The notes under the pieces are model-generated. The model was not told the DNA's origin. It saw only the letters and a program-made list of their open reading frames with translations, and ran no database searches. Positions 1 to 5,236 of a stretch of DNA of 6,489 bases are shown one piece after another (position 1 is the first letter of the stretch; each line of letters begins with the position of its first letter). The position numbers and the translations under genes were made by a program. Origin of the DNA: Haloarculaceae archaeon (GTDB lineage Archaea > Halobacteriota > Halobacteria > Halobacteriales > Haloarculaceae); contig JAQCMX010000189.1 in assembly GCA_028274885.1 (NCBI GenBank), positions 1 through 6,489 of the forward strand, in the 5' to 3' direction.

Positions 1-410
1 CGCTCGGCCTCGCGCCGTGACCGGACGGCGTTTTCGATACGGTTGGCCAGGAGTTCGTACTGTTCGGAGCCGCCCCCCTTCTGGATGTAGTCGGTGACAC
101 CGGCGGCGATGGCGTCGCTTGCGACTTCCTCGCTGCCCTTGCCGGTAAAGAGAACAAAGGGAAGGTCCGGGTGAGTCTCCCGCACGGCCCGCAGAAACTC
201 CAACCCGTCCATCCCGGGCATGTTGTAATCCGAGACGACGCAATCGGGCGGGCGGTCACTGATGATCGCCAGCCCCTCGTCGGCGCTGGTCGCCGTCTCG
301 ACACTGAACCGGTCATCCTCGCGTTCGAGAAAGGTCCCGGTCAAATCCGTGAACGAAGGGTCGTCGTCAACATGGAGGATCCGAAGTTCCCGTTGTGATA
401 TAAGTTGCAT
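1..410 (-). CDS. Response regulator receiver-domain protein (C-terminus cut by window edge)
   Basis: This is the N-terminal 136 residues of a two-component response regulator; the rest lies beyond the left edge. A CheY-like receiver fold fills the visible part. The acidic pocket is D15-D17 (motif ILHVDDDPS), the phosphoacceptor is D61 (VVSDYNMPGMDG), the switch Thr is T89 (VLFTGKG) and the conserved Lys is K111 (YIQKGG). All phosphorylation residues are present, so the domain should accept phosphate from a histidine kinase. The start is well fixed: an in-frame TGA lies at 417-419, just upstream of the ATG at 408-410, and a T-tract sits about 25 bases before it. The segment after the receiver (RIENAVRSRREAE) resembles the linker that in haloarchaea often leads to PAS, GAF, kinase or HTH-10 output domains, but the output is not visible. 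The identity of the receiver is certain; the signal and target are unknown. Confidence 0.93.
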   Translation of the reverse strand, partial: MQLISQRELRILHVDDDPSFTDLTGTFLEREDDRFSVETATSADEGLAIISDRPPDCVVSDYNMPGMDGLEFLRAVRETHPDLPFVLFTGKGSEEVASDAIAAGVTDYIQKGGGSEQYELLANRIENAVRSRREAE

Positions 411-432
411 GGTGTATCAATATACGTTCATC

Positions 433-439
433 AAAAAAA
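433..439 (-). promoter_or_regulatory. Putative TATA element of the response regulator gene
   Basis: On the minus strand a run of seven T lies 23-29 bases before the ATG at 410. This is the spacing expected for a haloarchaeal TATA box driving a leaderless transcript. No Shine-Dalgarno sequence is visible before the ATG, which agrees with a leaderless start. Confidence 0.45.
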
Positions 440-459
440 GGTTTTGTGACAGAATCAGA

Positions 460-480
460 ATCGAAAATTCGTTTTTCGAT
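460..480. repeat. AT-rich 8-bp hairpin or dyad upstream of the response regulator
   Basis: ATCGAAAA at 460-467 is exactly complementary to TTTTCGAT at 473-480, with a 5-base loop (TTCGT). It lies 21-41 bases upstream of the putative TATA element at 433-439, a place where a transcription factor could act. An operator is more likely than an RNA hairpin because it should lie outside the transcript. The function is inferred only from symmetry and position. Confidence 0.4.
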
Positions 481-500
481 ACCGAGCGGTCGATTCAGAG

Positions 501-512
501 CTGACCGGTCAG
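501..512. repeat. Perfect 12-bp palindrome
   Basis: CTGACCGGTCAG reads the same on both strands. It lies in the gap between the response regulator and the oxidoreductase, about 65 bases upstream of the response regulator TATA element. It may be a protein-binding site; no gene boundary explains it. Confidence 0.35.
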
Positions 513-549
513 AACAAACACGTCCCTGGTGCTGACTACACTCTCCGTA

Positions 550-604
550 CCTGTGCTGTCCCGAACCCCTCTCAAACTATCACGAGAGGAGCGATCAGCA
601 CAGG
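550..604. repeat. Nested inverted repeat (two stacked stems)
   Basis: The outer arms CCTGTGCTG (550-558) and CAGCACAGG (596-604) are perfectly complementary over 9 bases. Inside them CCTCTC (568-573) and GAGAGG (584-589) pair over 6 bases around a 10-base loop. The bases between the two stems (9 on the left, 6 on the right) would form an internal loop. It lies about 100 bases past the stop of the oxidoreductase at 701, on that gene's 3' side. It could be a 3' structure of that transcript, a small RNA, or an operator pair. The rest of the 411-700 gap holds no gene I can support. Confidence 0.4.
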
Positions 605-700
605 GCAAGTCTTGCATGGATCCCCCACAAGGTCGGTTAATTCGGGTCGATCAAGCAGGGACACCACTGGCTGCCCGGGATAACGAGAGTGGGTCGGGTG

Positions 701-1390
701 TCACGCTACCTGGGCGTCCTCCCAGCCCTCTGTGTGAACGCGGTCTGATGGAACGGCTAACTCGTCTAACCGGTCCTTTGCAGCCACGACCGCTGCTGGT
801 ACGCCACACACGTAGTAATCCGCGTTCTGCCCGACAGTCTCAACGGCGTCTGGAAGCTGCTCTTGAATGTATCCGGTGTGACCGTGCCACTCCTCGCGGG
901 AAAGTGAAAATCGGGTCTCAACCGAACTCGTGAGTTCGTACTGCTCCAGCAGCGACTTGTATAACAACTGATCCTGTGTCTTCTCTCCAAACATGAACAC
1001 AGCTTGTGGACCACCGCCCGTGATGTATGCCTGAAGTAGACCGATAAGCGGAGTAATGCCGGTGCCAGTGCCAACGAACACTGCTGGTCGGTCGGTCTGC
1101 TGAAGTGTGAGATTCCCCGTCAGTTCCTGTTTCACCTGCACGACATCCCCGACGGACTGTGTATCCATGTAGTCGGCCACGCCGTCGGTCCCATATGCAC
1201 GAAGCATAAGGCCGATTCTCGCCTCATCGACCCCAAGGATACTGTACGGTTTCACTCCGCTGTCAGTTTGGAGCGCGGTGTGCTGTCCGGCCTCACCGGT
1301 GAACGTACCCTCGTTCAGTTCTATGATATACTGTTTGCAGTCCGGGCTGATTTCAGTAATTGCGGCGATGGTCGCTTTGCGAAATGACAT
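701..1390 (-). CDS. FAD/NAD(P)-binding oxidoreductase, ferredoxin-NADP reductase superfamily
   Basis: This is a stand-alone flavoprotein module of 229 residues. It should move electrons between NAD(P)H and a carrier through bound FAD in the cytoplasm. The N-terminal beta-barrel (residues 1-98) carries KPYS (47-50), a variant of the RxYS flavin-binding motif with Lys for Arg. The nucleotide-binding half has VGTGTGITP (106-114). Near the C-terminus come CGVP (195-198), the usual C-G-x-P segment, and a terminal EGWE (221-224) where the family often has an aromatic or acidic tail. No iron-sulfur or haem domain is fused, so the partner protein is unknown. I chose the ATG at 1390 over the one at 1417: an AGAGGA lies 4 bases before it and a TATA-like TTTAGA 27-32 bases before it, and the 9 extra residues add no domain. 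Family membership is firm, the substrate is not. The downstream neighbour on the same strand is far away, so it is probably monocistronic. Confidence 0.85.
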   Translation of the reverse strand: MSFRKATIAAITEISPDCKQYIIELNEGTFTGEAGQHTALQTDSGVKPYSILGVDEARIGLMLRAYGTDGVADYMDTQSVGDVVQVKQELTGNLTLQQTDRPAVFVGTGTGITPLIGLLQAYITGGGPQAVFMFGEKTQDQLLYKSLLEQYELTSSVETRFSLSREEWHGHTGYIQEQLPDAVETVGQNADYYVCGVPAAVVAAKDRLDELAVPSDRVHTEGWEDAQVA

Positions 1391-1394
1391 TATA

Positions 1395-1400
1395 TCCTCT
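1395..1400 (-). promoter_or_regulatory. Shine-Dalgarno-like AGAGGA before the oxidoreductase
   Basis: AGAGGA on the minus strand ends 4 bases before the ATG at 1390, which is close but usable. It favours that start over the upstream ATG at 1417, for which it would lie inside the coding region. The TATA placement alternatively predicts a start of transcription near 1393, in which case this motif would be outside the message. Confidence 0.35.
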
Positions 1401-1416
1401 GTAAGTGCCGGACACA

Positions 1417-1422
1417 TCTAAA
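1417..1422 (-). promoter_or_regulatory. Putative TATA element of the oxidoreductase gene
   Basis: TTTAGA on the minus strand lies 27-32 bases before the ATG at 1390 and predicts a leaderless or nearly leaderless transcript. It would be inside the coding sequence if the ATG at 1417 were used, which is a second reason to prefer 1390. Confidence 0.4.
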
Positions 1423-1478
1423 CCACCCGATGAACAGAAGCCTTCTCACGGGGTGTCTAACGCCGGCAGGTCCTCGAA

Positions 1479-1510
1479 AAAGGTGTAGCTCCTGTGTCGA
1501 CTACACCGTT
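1479..1510. repeat. Inverted repeat GGTGTAG / CTACACC
   Basis: GGTGTAG at 1482-1488 pairs perfectly with CTACACC at 1501-1507 around a 12-base spacer. Past one mismatch the symmetry continues for two more bases (AA at 1479-1480 with TT at 1509-1510). It lies about 60-90 bases upstream of the oxidoreductase TATA element, so it could be an operator or, on the plus strand, an RNA stem. Confidence 0.35.
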
Positions 1511-1515
1511 ACATC

Positions 1516-1529
1516 CTGTGCCGGCACAG
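1516..1529. repeat. Perfect 14-bp palindrome
   Basis: CTGTGCCGGCACAG is identical on both strands. It directly follows the dyad at 1479-1510 and abuts the stem at 1529-1566. Its length and the lack of a spacer suit a dimeric protein-binding site better than an RNA hairpin. Confidence 0.4.
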
Positions 1530-1590
1530 CTTCCTCCGAGCGCCAGGGTTTACACACACAGGAAGCGGGGTTTTGTGGGCTTTTTGCTTT
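1529..1590 (+). terminator. Possible stem-loop with T-tracts (terminator-like)
   Basis: GCTTCCT (1529-1535) pairs perfectly with AGGAAGC (1560-1566) across a 24-base loop. On the plus strand the stem is followed by TTTT (1571-1574), TTTTT (1581-1585) and TTT (1588-1590). Archaeal termination mainly needs T-tracts, so this could end a plus-strand transcript. No plus-strand gene precedes it, so either a small RNA starts to its left or the resemblance is accidental. The loop is long and the stem short. Confidence 0.2.
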
Positions 1591-1640
1591 CGTATATCGC
1601 ACCCATCAGCGCAACTTCACAGACAGGCCCGTGCCCGTAG

Positions 1641-1666
1641 AGCGCAGTCAGGCGACACCTGACGCT
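1641..1666. repeat. Small hairpin
   Basis: GTCAGG (1647-1652) pairs with CCTGAC (1658-1663) around a 5-base loop, and AGC (1641-1643) can pair with GCT (1664-1666) if three bases bulge out. No gene end lies beside it, so its role is unknown. Confidence 0.25.
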
Positions 1667-1830
1667 GGCGAAAACTGCTTTAGCCATCGACCGCCGCCCG
1701 TAGGGTCGTTCTTAATGCGGGCGTTACGTGTGTGGTCACAGGGCTTTTGAGACAGTACTTGATCAGTGGTCTACTATTTGCTTCCCACAGGTCCTCGCGA
1801 AGCCAGTTTAGCCCCTGCCGGCGGTGAGCC

Positions 1831-1977
1831 GTGCCGGCAAACTCCACCGGCCGATCTGTGGGTACTGTTGTGGACGACGCGGTGTGGGAGGTACCGGAGT
1901 ATCAGGTGGACGCAGGCGGCGAGCAGATCGGGCCTGCAGCCGGCGTGAGCCCGGTGTGCTCGACAAACCGCATCTAA
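1831..1977 (+). CDS. Weak candidate small acidic protein, 48 codons, GTG start
   Basis: This frame runs from a GTG just after an in-frame TGA (1825-1827) to a TAA at 1975-1977. The peptide has six acidic and two basic residues, including VVDDAVWEVPEYQVD and GGEQ, and about three quarters of its third codon positions are G or C. Both traits fit haloarchaeal coding sequence better than the competing frames in this gap. A TTTAG lies about 20-25 bases upstream of the GTG, slightly closer than ideal for a leaderless start. I recognise no domain, signal peptide or membrane segment, and one Cys near the C-terminus is the only notable residue. It may be a small protein, the tail of a decayed gene, or chance. 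Confidence 0.18.
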   Translation: MPANSTGRSVGTVVDDAVWEVPEYQVDAGGEQIGPAAGVSPVCSTNRI

Positions 1978-2012
1978 CCGACGGTGACAAAGCGCCGTTC
2001 CGGCGGAATAGT

Positions 2013-2022
2013 GATGAAAAGC
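2013..2022 (-). terminator. T-tract downstream of the polyprenyl synthase
   Basis: About 41-50 bases past the TAG stop the minus strand reads GCTTTTCATC. A single run of four T is weak evidence, but it is the only T-tract near the end of this gene, and archaeal RNA polymerase terminates at T-rich stretches. Confidence 0.2.
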
Positions 2023-2062
2023 AGACACTACACGGTGGCTCGGCGGTGGTGACCGGACTCGT

Positions 2063-2905
2063 CTACTGCTCGCGCTCGACGACGAATTCGGCCAGATCCC
2101 GCAGATAGGACTTTGCTTCCGAGTCAGGGATCCGAACGGAATCCAGCGCGCGGAGCGCGGCGTCTGACTGTGTGCGGGCGCGATTGTTCGCCTCCGCCTC
2201 GGAGAGATCGGTGACCTCGACGAGGGAGGGACGGTCCATCGCGGCGTCCTGCTGGGTTGGCTTGCCGAGTTGCGCTGAGTCTGCGGTCGCGTCAAGGACG
2301 TCGTCGCGCATCTGGAAGGCAACCCCGACACGTTCGGCGTACTGTCCGAATGCCTCGACGGTATAGGTGTCGGCGTCGGCCGCGATGGCCCCGAGTTCCG
2401 CGGCTGCCCGAAACAGGGCGCCGGTTTTGCGTCGTGCGAGTTCCATATATTCTTTCTCGGTGACAGGTTGATCGAGCAGTTCTGTCGTCTCCCCTTCGCC
2501 GAGTTGTACCATCGCCTCCGAGACCGTCTCCATGGCCCGTTCGTCGGCCGAAAAAAGGGCGAATGCCTCGCCCAGCAGCCCGTCCGAGGCCAAAAGCGCC
2601 GACCCGTGGCCGAAAGTTGTCCACGCGGTTGGCGAGCCACGGCGCAGGTCGGATCTGTCGATGATGTCGTCGACAACCAGCGACGCGTTGTGGACCAGTT
2701 CGATCCCGACAGCAAATTCAATCGCGGTCTCGACGTCCCCGTCGAGTGACTCGCAAACGAGCACCGTGACTGTGGGTCGAACCCGCTTTCCGCCCGCGAG
2801 CACGACGTGGCGCAACTGTTCGCGCAACCTCGCGGGTTCGACATCCGCGATGACCGACTCGAGGCGCTCCTCGATGCGGTTACGGCGACGGTGCAGATCC
2901 TCCAT
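2063..2905 (-). CDS. Polyprenyl diphosphate synthase (trans-isoprenyl diphosphate synthase family)
   Basis: This 280-residue enzyme should condense isopentenyl diphosphate units onto an allylic diphosphate in the cytoplasm, supplying chains for archaeal lipids or menaquinone. The hallmarks are in order: GGKRVRP (38-44), first aspartate-rich motif DDIID (79-83) followed by R88-R89, RRKTGALF (158-165), and second aspartate-rich motif FQMRDDVLD (197-205). Residues five and four before the first motif are A74 and S75, small where archaeal geranylgeranyl synthases usually have an aromatic. After LGKP (213-216) the usual Lys-Arg/x-Thr segment reads MDRPSL. At 280 residues it is shorter than the roughly 330-350 typical of the family. 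I chose the ATG at 2903-2905 because longer forms would run into the divergent DUF5811-like gene and a TATA element sits 24-31 bases upstream. Family membership is firm; the product chain length is open, so I give no symbol. Confidence 0.93.
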   Translation of the reverse strand: MEDLHRRRNRIEERLESVIADVEPARLREQLRHVVLAGGKRVRPTVTVLVCESLDGDVETAIEFAVGIELVHNASLVVDDIIDRSDLRRGSPTAWTTFGHGSALLASDGLLGEAFALFSADERAMETVSEAMVQLGEGETTELLDQPVTEKEYMELARRKTGALFRAAAELGAIAADADTYTVEAFGQYAERVGVAFQMRDDVLDATADSAQLGKPTQQDAAMDRPSLVEVTDLSEAEANNRARTQSDAALRALDSVRIPDSEAKSYLRDLAEFVVEREQ

Positions 2906-2928
2906 CTGTGCATACTTTGTTCCAGTGG

Positions 2929-2936
2929 CAAAAGTA
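2929..2936 (-). promoter_or_regulatory. Putative TATA element of the polyprenyl synthase gene
   Basis: TACTTTTG on the minus strand lies 24-31 bases before the ATG at 2905, the standard position for a leaderless haloarchaeal transcript. No Shine-Dalgarno sequence precedes the ATG. Confidence 0.5.
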
Positions 2937-2976
2937 CGTGACGAACCGACACCGGCACTGTCCGCGAGCCGGCGGC

Positions 2977-2983
2977 TTTTTAT
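2977..2983 (+). promoter_or_regulatory. Putative TATA element of the DUF5811-like gene
   Basis: TTTTTAT on the plus strand is centred 35 bases before the ATG at 3015, giving an expected transcript start near 3006 and a leader of about 9 bases. A second AT-rich patch, TTATTAAAG at 2995-3003, is too near the ATG to be its TATA box. This promoter and that of the polyprenyl synthase share a 109-base divergent gap. Confidence 0.4.
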
Positions 2984-3014
2984 GTCTACCATCCTTATTA
3001 AAGAAGAACCCATT

Positions 3015-3362
3015 ATGTACGGAAATGCGCCGAACAGAGCCGACTCGGGAGGTCGGGAGTTGACCACCGAACAGCAAAAACTACTCCGCCAGGAGCTCAC
3101 TGACGTGGCTGCCCGCACGCGCAAACTGCTGCCAACTGAGTTTGTCGTCGGCTCAGAGATCTCCCAGGGCGTCGACGGTCCTCGCGCGACCGTTGCGGTG
3201 CAGCCGCCGATCGGAGCAATGGTCAGTGCCGACTACACCCCGGAAGGGAAGATCGATATCGACGACGCGCAGCGCGAGGACCTGGCGGTCGGTCTCGCTG
3301 CGAGTGCCGCACTCCAGGTCAAAGAGGCAATAGGCGGCGATGTCCCACAGACGGCCAAATAG
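3015..3362 (+). CDS. Conserved haloarchaeal hypothetical protein, DUF5811-like
   Basis: The 115-residue product resembles, from memory, the DUF5811 family of small haloarchaeal proteins of unknown function; no search was run. An N-terminal disordered stretch (1-15) is followed by a probable helix (LTTEQQKLLRQELTDVAARTRKLLP, about 16-40). A beta-rich core comes next with EFVVGSEIS, PRATVAVQPPIGAMVSADYTP and IDIDD (42-84). A C-terminal helix follows from REDLAVGLAASAALQVKEAIG (87-107). No signal peptide, membrane segment, metal-binding cluster or catalytic motif stands out, so it is probably a soluble cytoplasmic protein. The ATG at 3015 is the natural start: the frame is open far upstream only as a shadow of the divergent polyprenyl synthase. 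It faces infB tail to tail and shares a divergent promoter region with the polyprenyl synthase, but neither fact gives it a function. Confidence 0.8.
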   Translation: MYGNAPNRADSGGRELTTEQQKLLRQELTDVAARTRKLLPTEFVVGSEISQGVDGPRATVAVQPPIGAMVSADYTPEGKIDIDDAQREDLAVGLAASAALQVKEAIGGDVPQTAK

Positions 3363-3388
3363 GGCCTTGCCTCGGCTGTTTTGCCCTA
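3360..3388. terminator. Shared inverted repeat across two convergent stop codons
   Basis: The TAG stop of the DUF5811-like gene starts TAGGGC (3360-3365), and the stop of infB on the other strand ends the matching GCCCTA (3383-3388). The 6-base arms are perfectly complementary around a 17-base loop. The plus strand also has TGTTTTG (3378-3383) here. It could act as a compact two-way terminator for converging transcripts only 23 bases apart, although the stem is short. Confidence 0.35.
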
Positions 3389-5194
3389 CTTCCCCCAGAA
3401 CGGATCCCGGGTGCGGTGTTTCTCGAGGTACATCGAGAGGACCTCACGTTCATCTGCCGAAATATCGCCGGTCAGTTCCTGCTCAAGGATCTTCGCGTGT
3501 TTCTCGGGGATCTCAGCCCAGAGCGTATCACCTTCGACGATCTGGCGACCCACGGTCGGGCCGTCGATCGAGACAGCGACGCGCTCACCGGAGCGTGCTT
3601 CGTCGACATCCTCCCCCGCGTCCTGGATCGATTTGAGCAGTCCGACCCGTTCGACTTTGTCACCCTGGAATCGGACGACCCGAGTATTGCGCCGGAGCAA
3701 GCCGCCACGGATCTCCACGCCCACGACTGCGGGGTCTGACTGCCGGAAGGTGTGATCCGGCAGGATCTCGAAGCGTGCCGGGCGGGTGATGTTTTCGAGG
3801 ATCTGGGTCTGCTGTTCCTCCTGGATCGCCTCGATGTGGTCCTCGTAGGATTGGATGAGTCGGTAGATAACGTCGTGTTCGAACAGTTCCACATCCTCCT
3901 GTGTGGCGAGCTGGCGCGCATCCTCGAGCATTTCGACGTTGAACGCGAGGATCGTGCGGTGGACCGGATCGTTTGCGGTTTCGGCCATGCGTACGTCCCG
4001 AGGGGCAACGTTGCCAACCTCGGCGTGCATGATCGGAATGTCCGACTCCTCGAGAGTCCCAGCAAGCGCCTCCAGGCTTCCGAGGGTGTCGGCCTTGACC
4101 GTGATCCCCTCTTCATCGGTCGGAACTTCGATATCTGCGAGCTCTGTCTCGACGGTCTGGATCACCTCTCTGGTGTCCTGGTCGCGAACGACCCGGATCG
4201 GCGCACCGGCCATCGCGTCACCCAGGTCCGGCGCAGCGATCTTGACCCCATCTGCGGCGACCACGGCTTCGACCCGTTCGAACTCCTCGTCCGAGCGGAT
4301 CTCCGAGAGAGGCTTTGGCTGTAACAACGCGCGGACGTCAGTGACGATCGGTTCGGTCTGGCCGCCGACAACGATTGTGTCATCGGCTCGGATCGTTCCG
4401 TCGTAGACGACGGCGTCGATAGTCGTGCCAAAGCCGTGTGTGTCCTTTACTTCGAGGACTGTCCCGGCCCCGGGGCCGGCGACGTCGATTTCCATCTTTT
4501 CCTTGAGGTACTGCTGTGACAGCCCCATCAGCACGGTCAGCAGGTCGGGGACCCCCTCTCCGGTCTCCGCAGAGATGGGGACGACGCCGATGTTTTTCCG
4601 GAAGTTCTGGACGCGCCAGTACATATCAGCAGAGAAGTCCTCGTCGGAGAGCTGTCCGATTATCTCGTAGAGGTTCTCGTTGAGATCCGACTCCACGCGG
4701 TCGCTTTGTGCCTCGATCGCAACCTTGGACGGGCGACCGGGATCGGGATTCCACCCTGGGACGGTGTCGATTTTGTTTGCCGCAACGATAAATGGGGTCG
4801 CGGTCCGTCTGAGGATCCCCACAGCCTCCTCGGTCTGGGGCTGGAAACCGTCGTTGACATCCACGACCAGAATCGCAATGTCGGCCAGCGCGCCCCCACG
4901 GGAGCGCAACGTCGAAAACGAGTGGTGTCCCGGCGTGTCGATAAAGAGTAGCCCCGGAAGGTCGAAGTCGTCCGGATCGACAAGTTCACCAGCGATGTTG
5001 GAAATCACCGAAATCGGGACCGCTGTCGAACCGATGTGTTGGGTGATGGCTCCGGCTTCGGCCTCGCTGACTGCGGAGCCGCGGATCTCGTCAAGAAGCG
5101 TCGTCTTGCCGTGATCGACGTGCCCGAGCACTGCGACGATCGGCGTCCGCAGGGATGTCTGTTCCCCCTGCTCGCTGTGATTGTGTTTGGCCAT
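3386..5194 (-). CDS. infB: Archaeal translation initiation factor IF-2 (aIF5B)
   Basis: This is the ribosome-dependent GTPase that promotes initiator tRNA positioning and subunit joining, 602 residues, the normal size of the short archaeal form. The G domain has all motifs: G1 GHVDHGKT (24-31), G2 Thr T51 in AGAITQHIG, G3 DTPGH (86-90), G4 NKID (140-143) and G5 SAETGEG (208-214). H90 is the catalytic-type His of this family. A beta-barrel domain II follows (about 236-330), then domain III (about 363-450, starting ITVKADTLGSLEAL). Domain IV (about 470-560, with VGVEIRGGLLRRNT and PTVGRQIVEGD) comes before a C-terminal helix ending in DPFWGK. No intein interrupts the P-loop or any other site. 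The ATG at 5194 is supported by AGGTGA 6 bases upstream and a TATA element at 5237-5244. mptD lies 76 bases upstream on the same strand, so read-through is possible. Confidence 0.97.
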   Translation of the reverse strand: MAKHNHSEQGEQTSLRTPIVAVLGHVDHGKTTLLDEIRGSAVSEAEAGAITQHIGSTAVPISVISNIAGELVDPDDFDLPGLLFIDTPGHHSFSTLRSRGGALADIAILVVDVNDGFQPQTEEAVGILRRTATPFIVAANKIDTVPGWNPDPGRPSKVAIEAQSDRVESDLNENLYEIIGQLSDEDFSADMYWRVQNFRKNIGVVPISAETGEGVPDLLTVLMGLSQQYLKEKMEIDVAGPGAGTVLEVKDTHGFGTTIDAVVYDGTIRADDTIVVGGQTEPIVTDVRALLQPKPLSEIRSDEEFERVEAVVAADGVKIAAPDLGDAMAGAPIRVVRDQDTREVIQTVETELADIEVPTDEEGITVKADTLGSLEALAGTLEESDIPIMHAEVGNVAPRDVRMAETANDPVHRTILAFNVEMLEDARQLATQEDVELFEHDVIYRLIQSYEDHIEAIQEEQQTQILENITRPARFEILPDHTFRQSDPAVVGVEIRGGLLRRNTRVVRFQGDKVERVGLLKSIQDAGEDVDEARSGERVAVSIDGPTVGRQIVEGDTLWAEIPEKHAKILEQELTGDISADEREVLSMYLEKHRTRDPFWGK

Positions 5195-5200
5195 CCGATA

Positions 5201-5206
5201 TCACCT
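5201..5206 (-). promoter_or_regulatory. Shine-Dalgarno sequence of infB
   Basis: AGGTGA on the minus strand ends 6 bases before the infB ATG, an ideal spacing. It fixes the start at 5194. infB is the clearest gene in the window with a leader and ribosome-binding site; the others mostly look leaderless. Confidence 0.65.
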
Positions 5207-5236
5207 GAGAAGTGATTGAACCCAACCGGCCGCTCC

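Larger units (their letters stand above)
1423..2062. other. Long intergenic region with dyads and no convincing gene
   Basis: About 640 bases separate the oxidoreductase promoter from the stop of the polyprenyl synthase. The open frames here encode basic, Cys- and Arg-rich peptides that do not look haloarchaeal, apart from one acidic 48-codon frame at 1831-1977 listed separately. The left third is richer in A and T and holds three dyads and T-tracts. There is a small hairpin at 1641-1666, and the 10-mer CAGGTCCTCG occurs twice in the same orientation (1467-1476 and 1788-1797). The region may be a regulatory area, a small-RNA locus or the decayed remains of a gene; I cannot separate these. Confidence 0.5.

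Noticed and set aside
529..933. A 134-codon plus-strand frame
   Set aside because: Half of it is antisense to the oxidoreductase and the product is strongly basic, unlike haloarchaeal proteins.
1430..1750. A 106-codon plus-strand frame in the long gap
   Set aside because: Basic, Cys- and Arg-rich composition with no recognisable domain, crossing the dyads and T-tracts.
2840..2862. Possible tRNA T-arm (GGTTCGA)
   Set aside because: It lies inside the polyprenyl synthase coding region and no acceptor stem, D-arm or anticodon arm fits around it.
1774..2958. A 394-codon open frame on the minus strand overlapping the polyprenyl synthase
   Set aside because: Its product is rich in Arg, Ser and Pro and basic. 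It is an alternative frame of the high-GC synthase gene, whose own frame shows all family motifs.
2906..3124. Longer 353-residue start for the polyprenyl synthase
   Set aside because: The extra 73 residues run through the divergent promoter region and into the DUF5811-like gene, are basic, and add no family sequence.
3752..4324. A 190-codon plus-strand frame inside infB
   Set aside because: Acidic composition is only the mirror of the infB codons; infB has all GTPase motifs on the other strand.
5100..5125. Possible intein at the infB P-loop, a known archaeal insertion place
   Set aside because: The GHVDHGKT motif and its surroundings read without interruption and the protein has the normal length of 602 residues.
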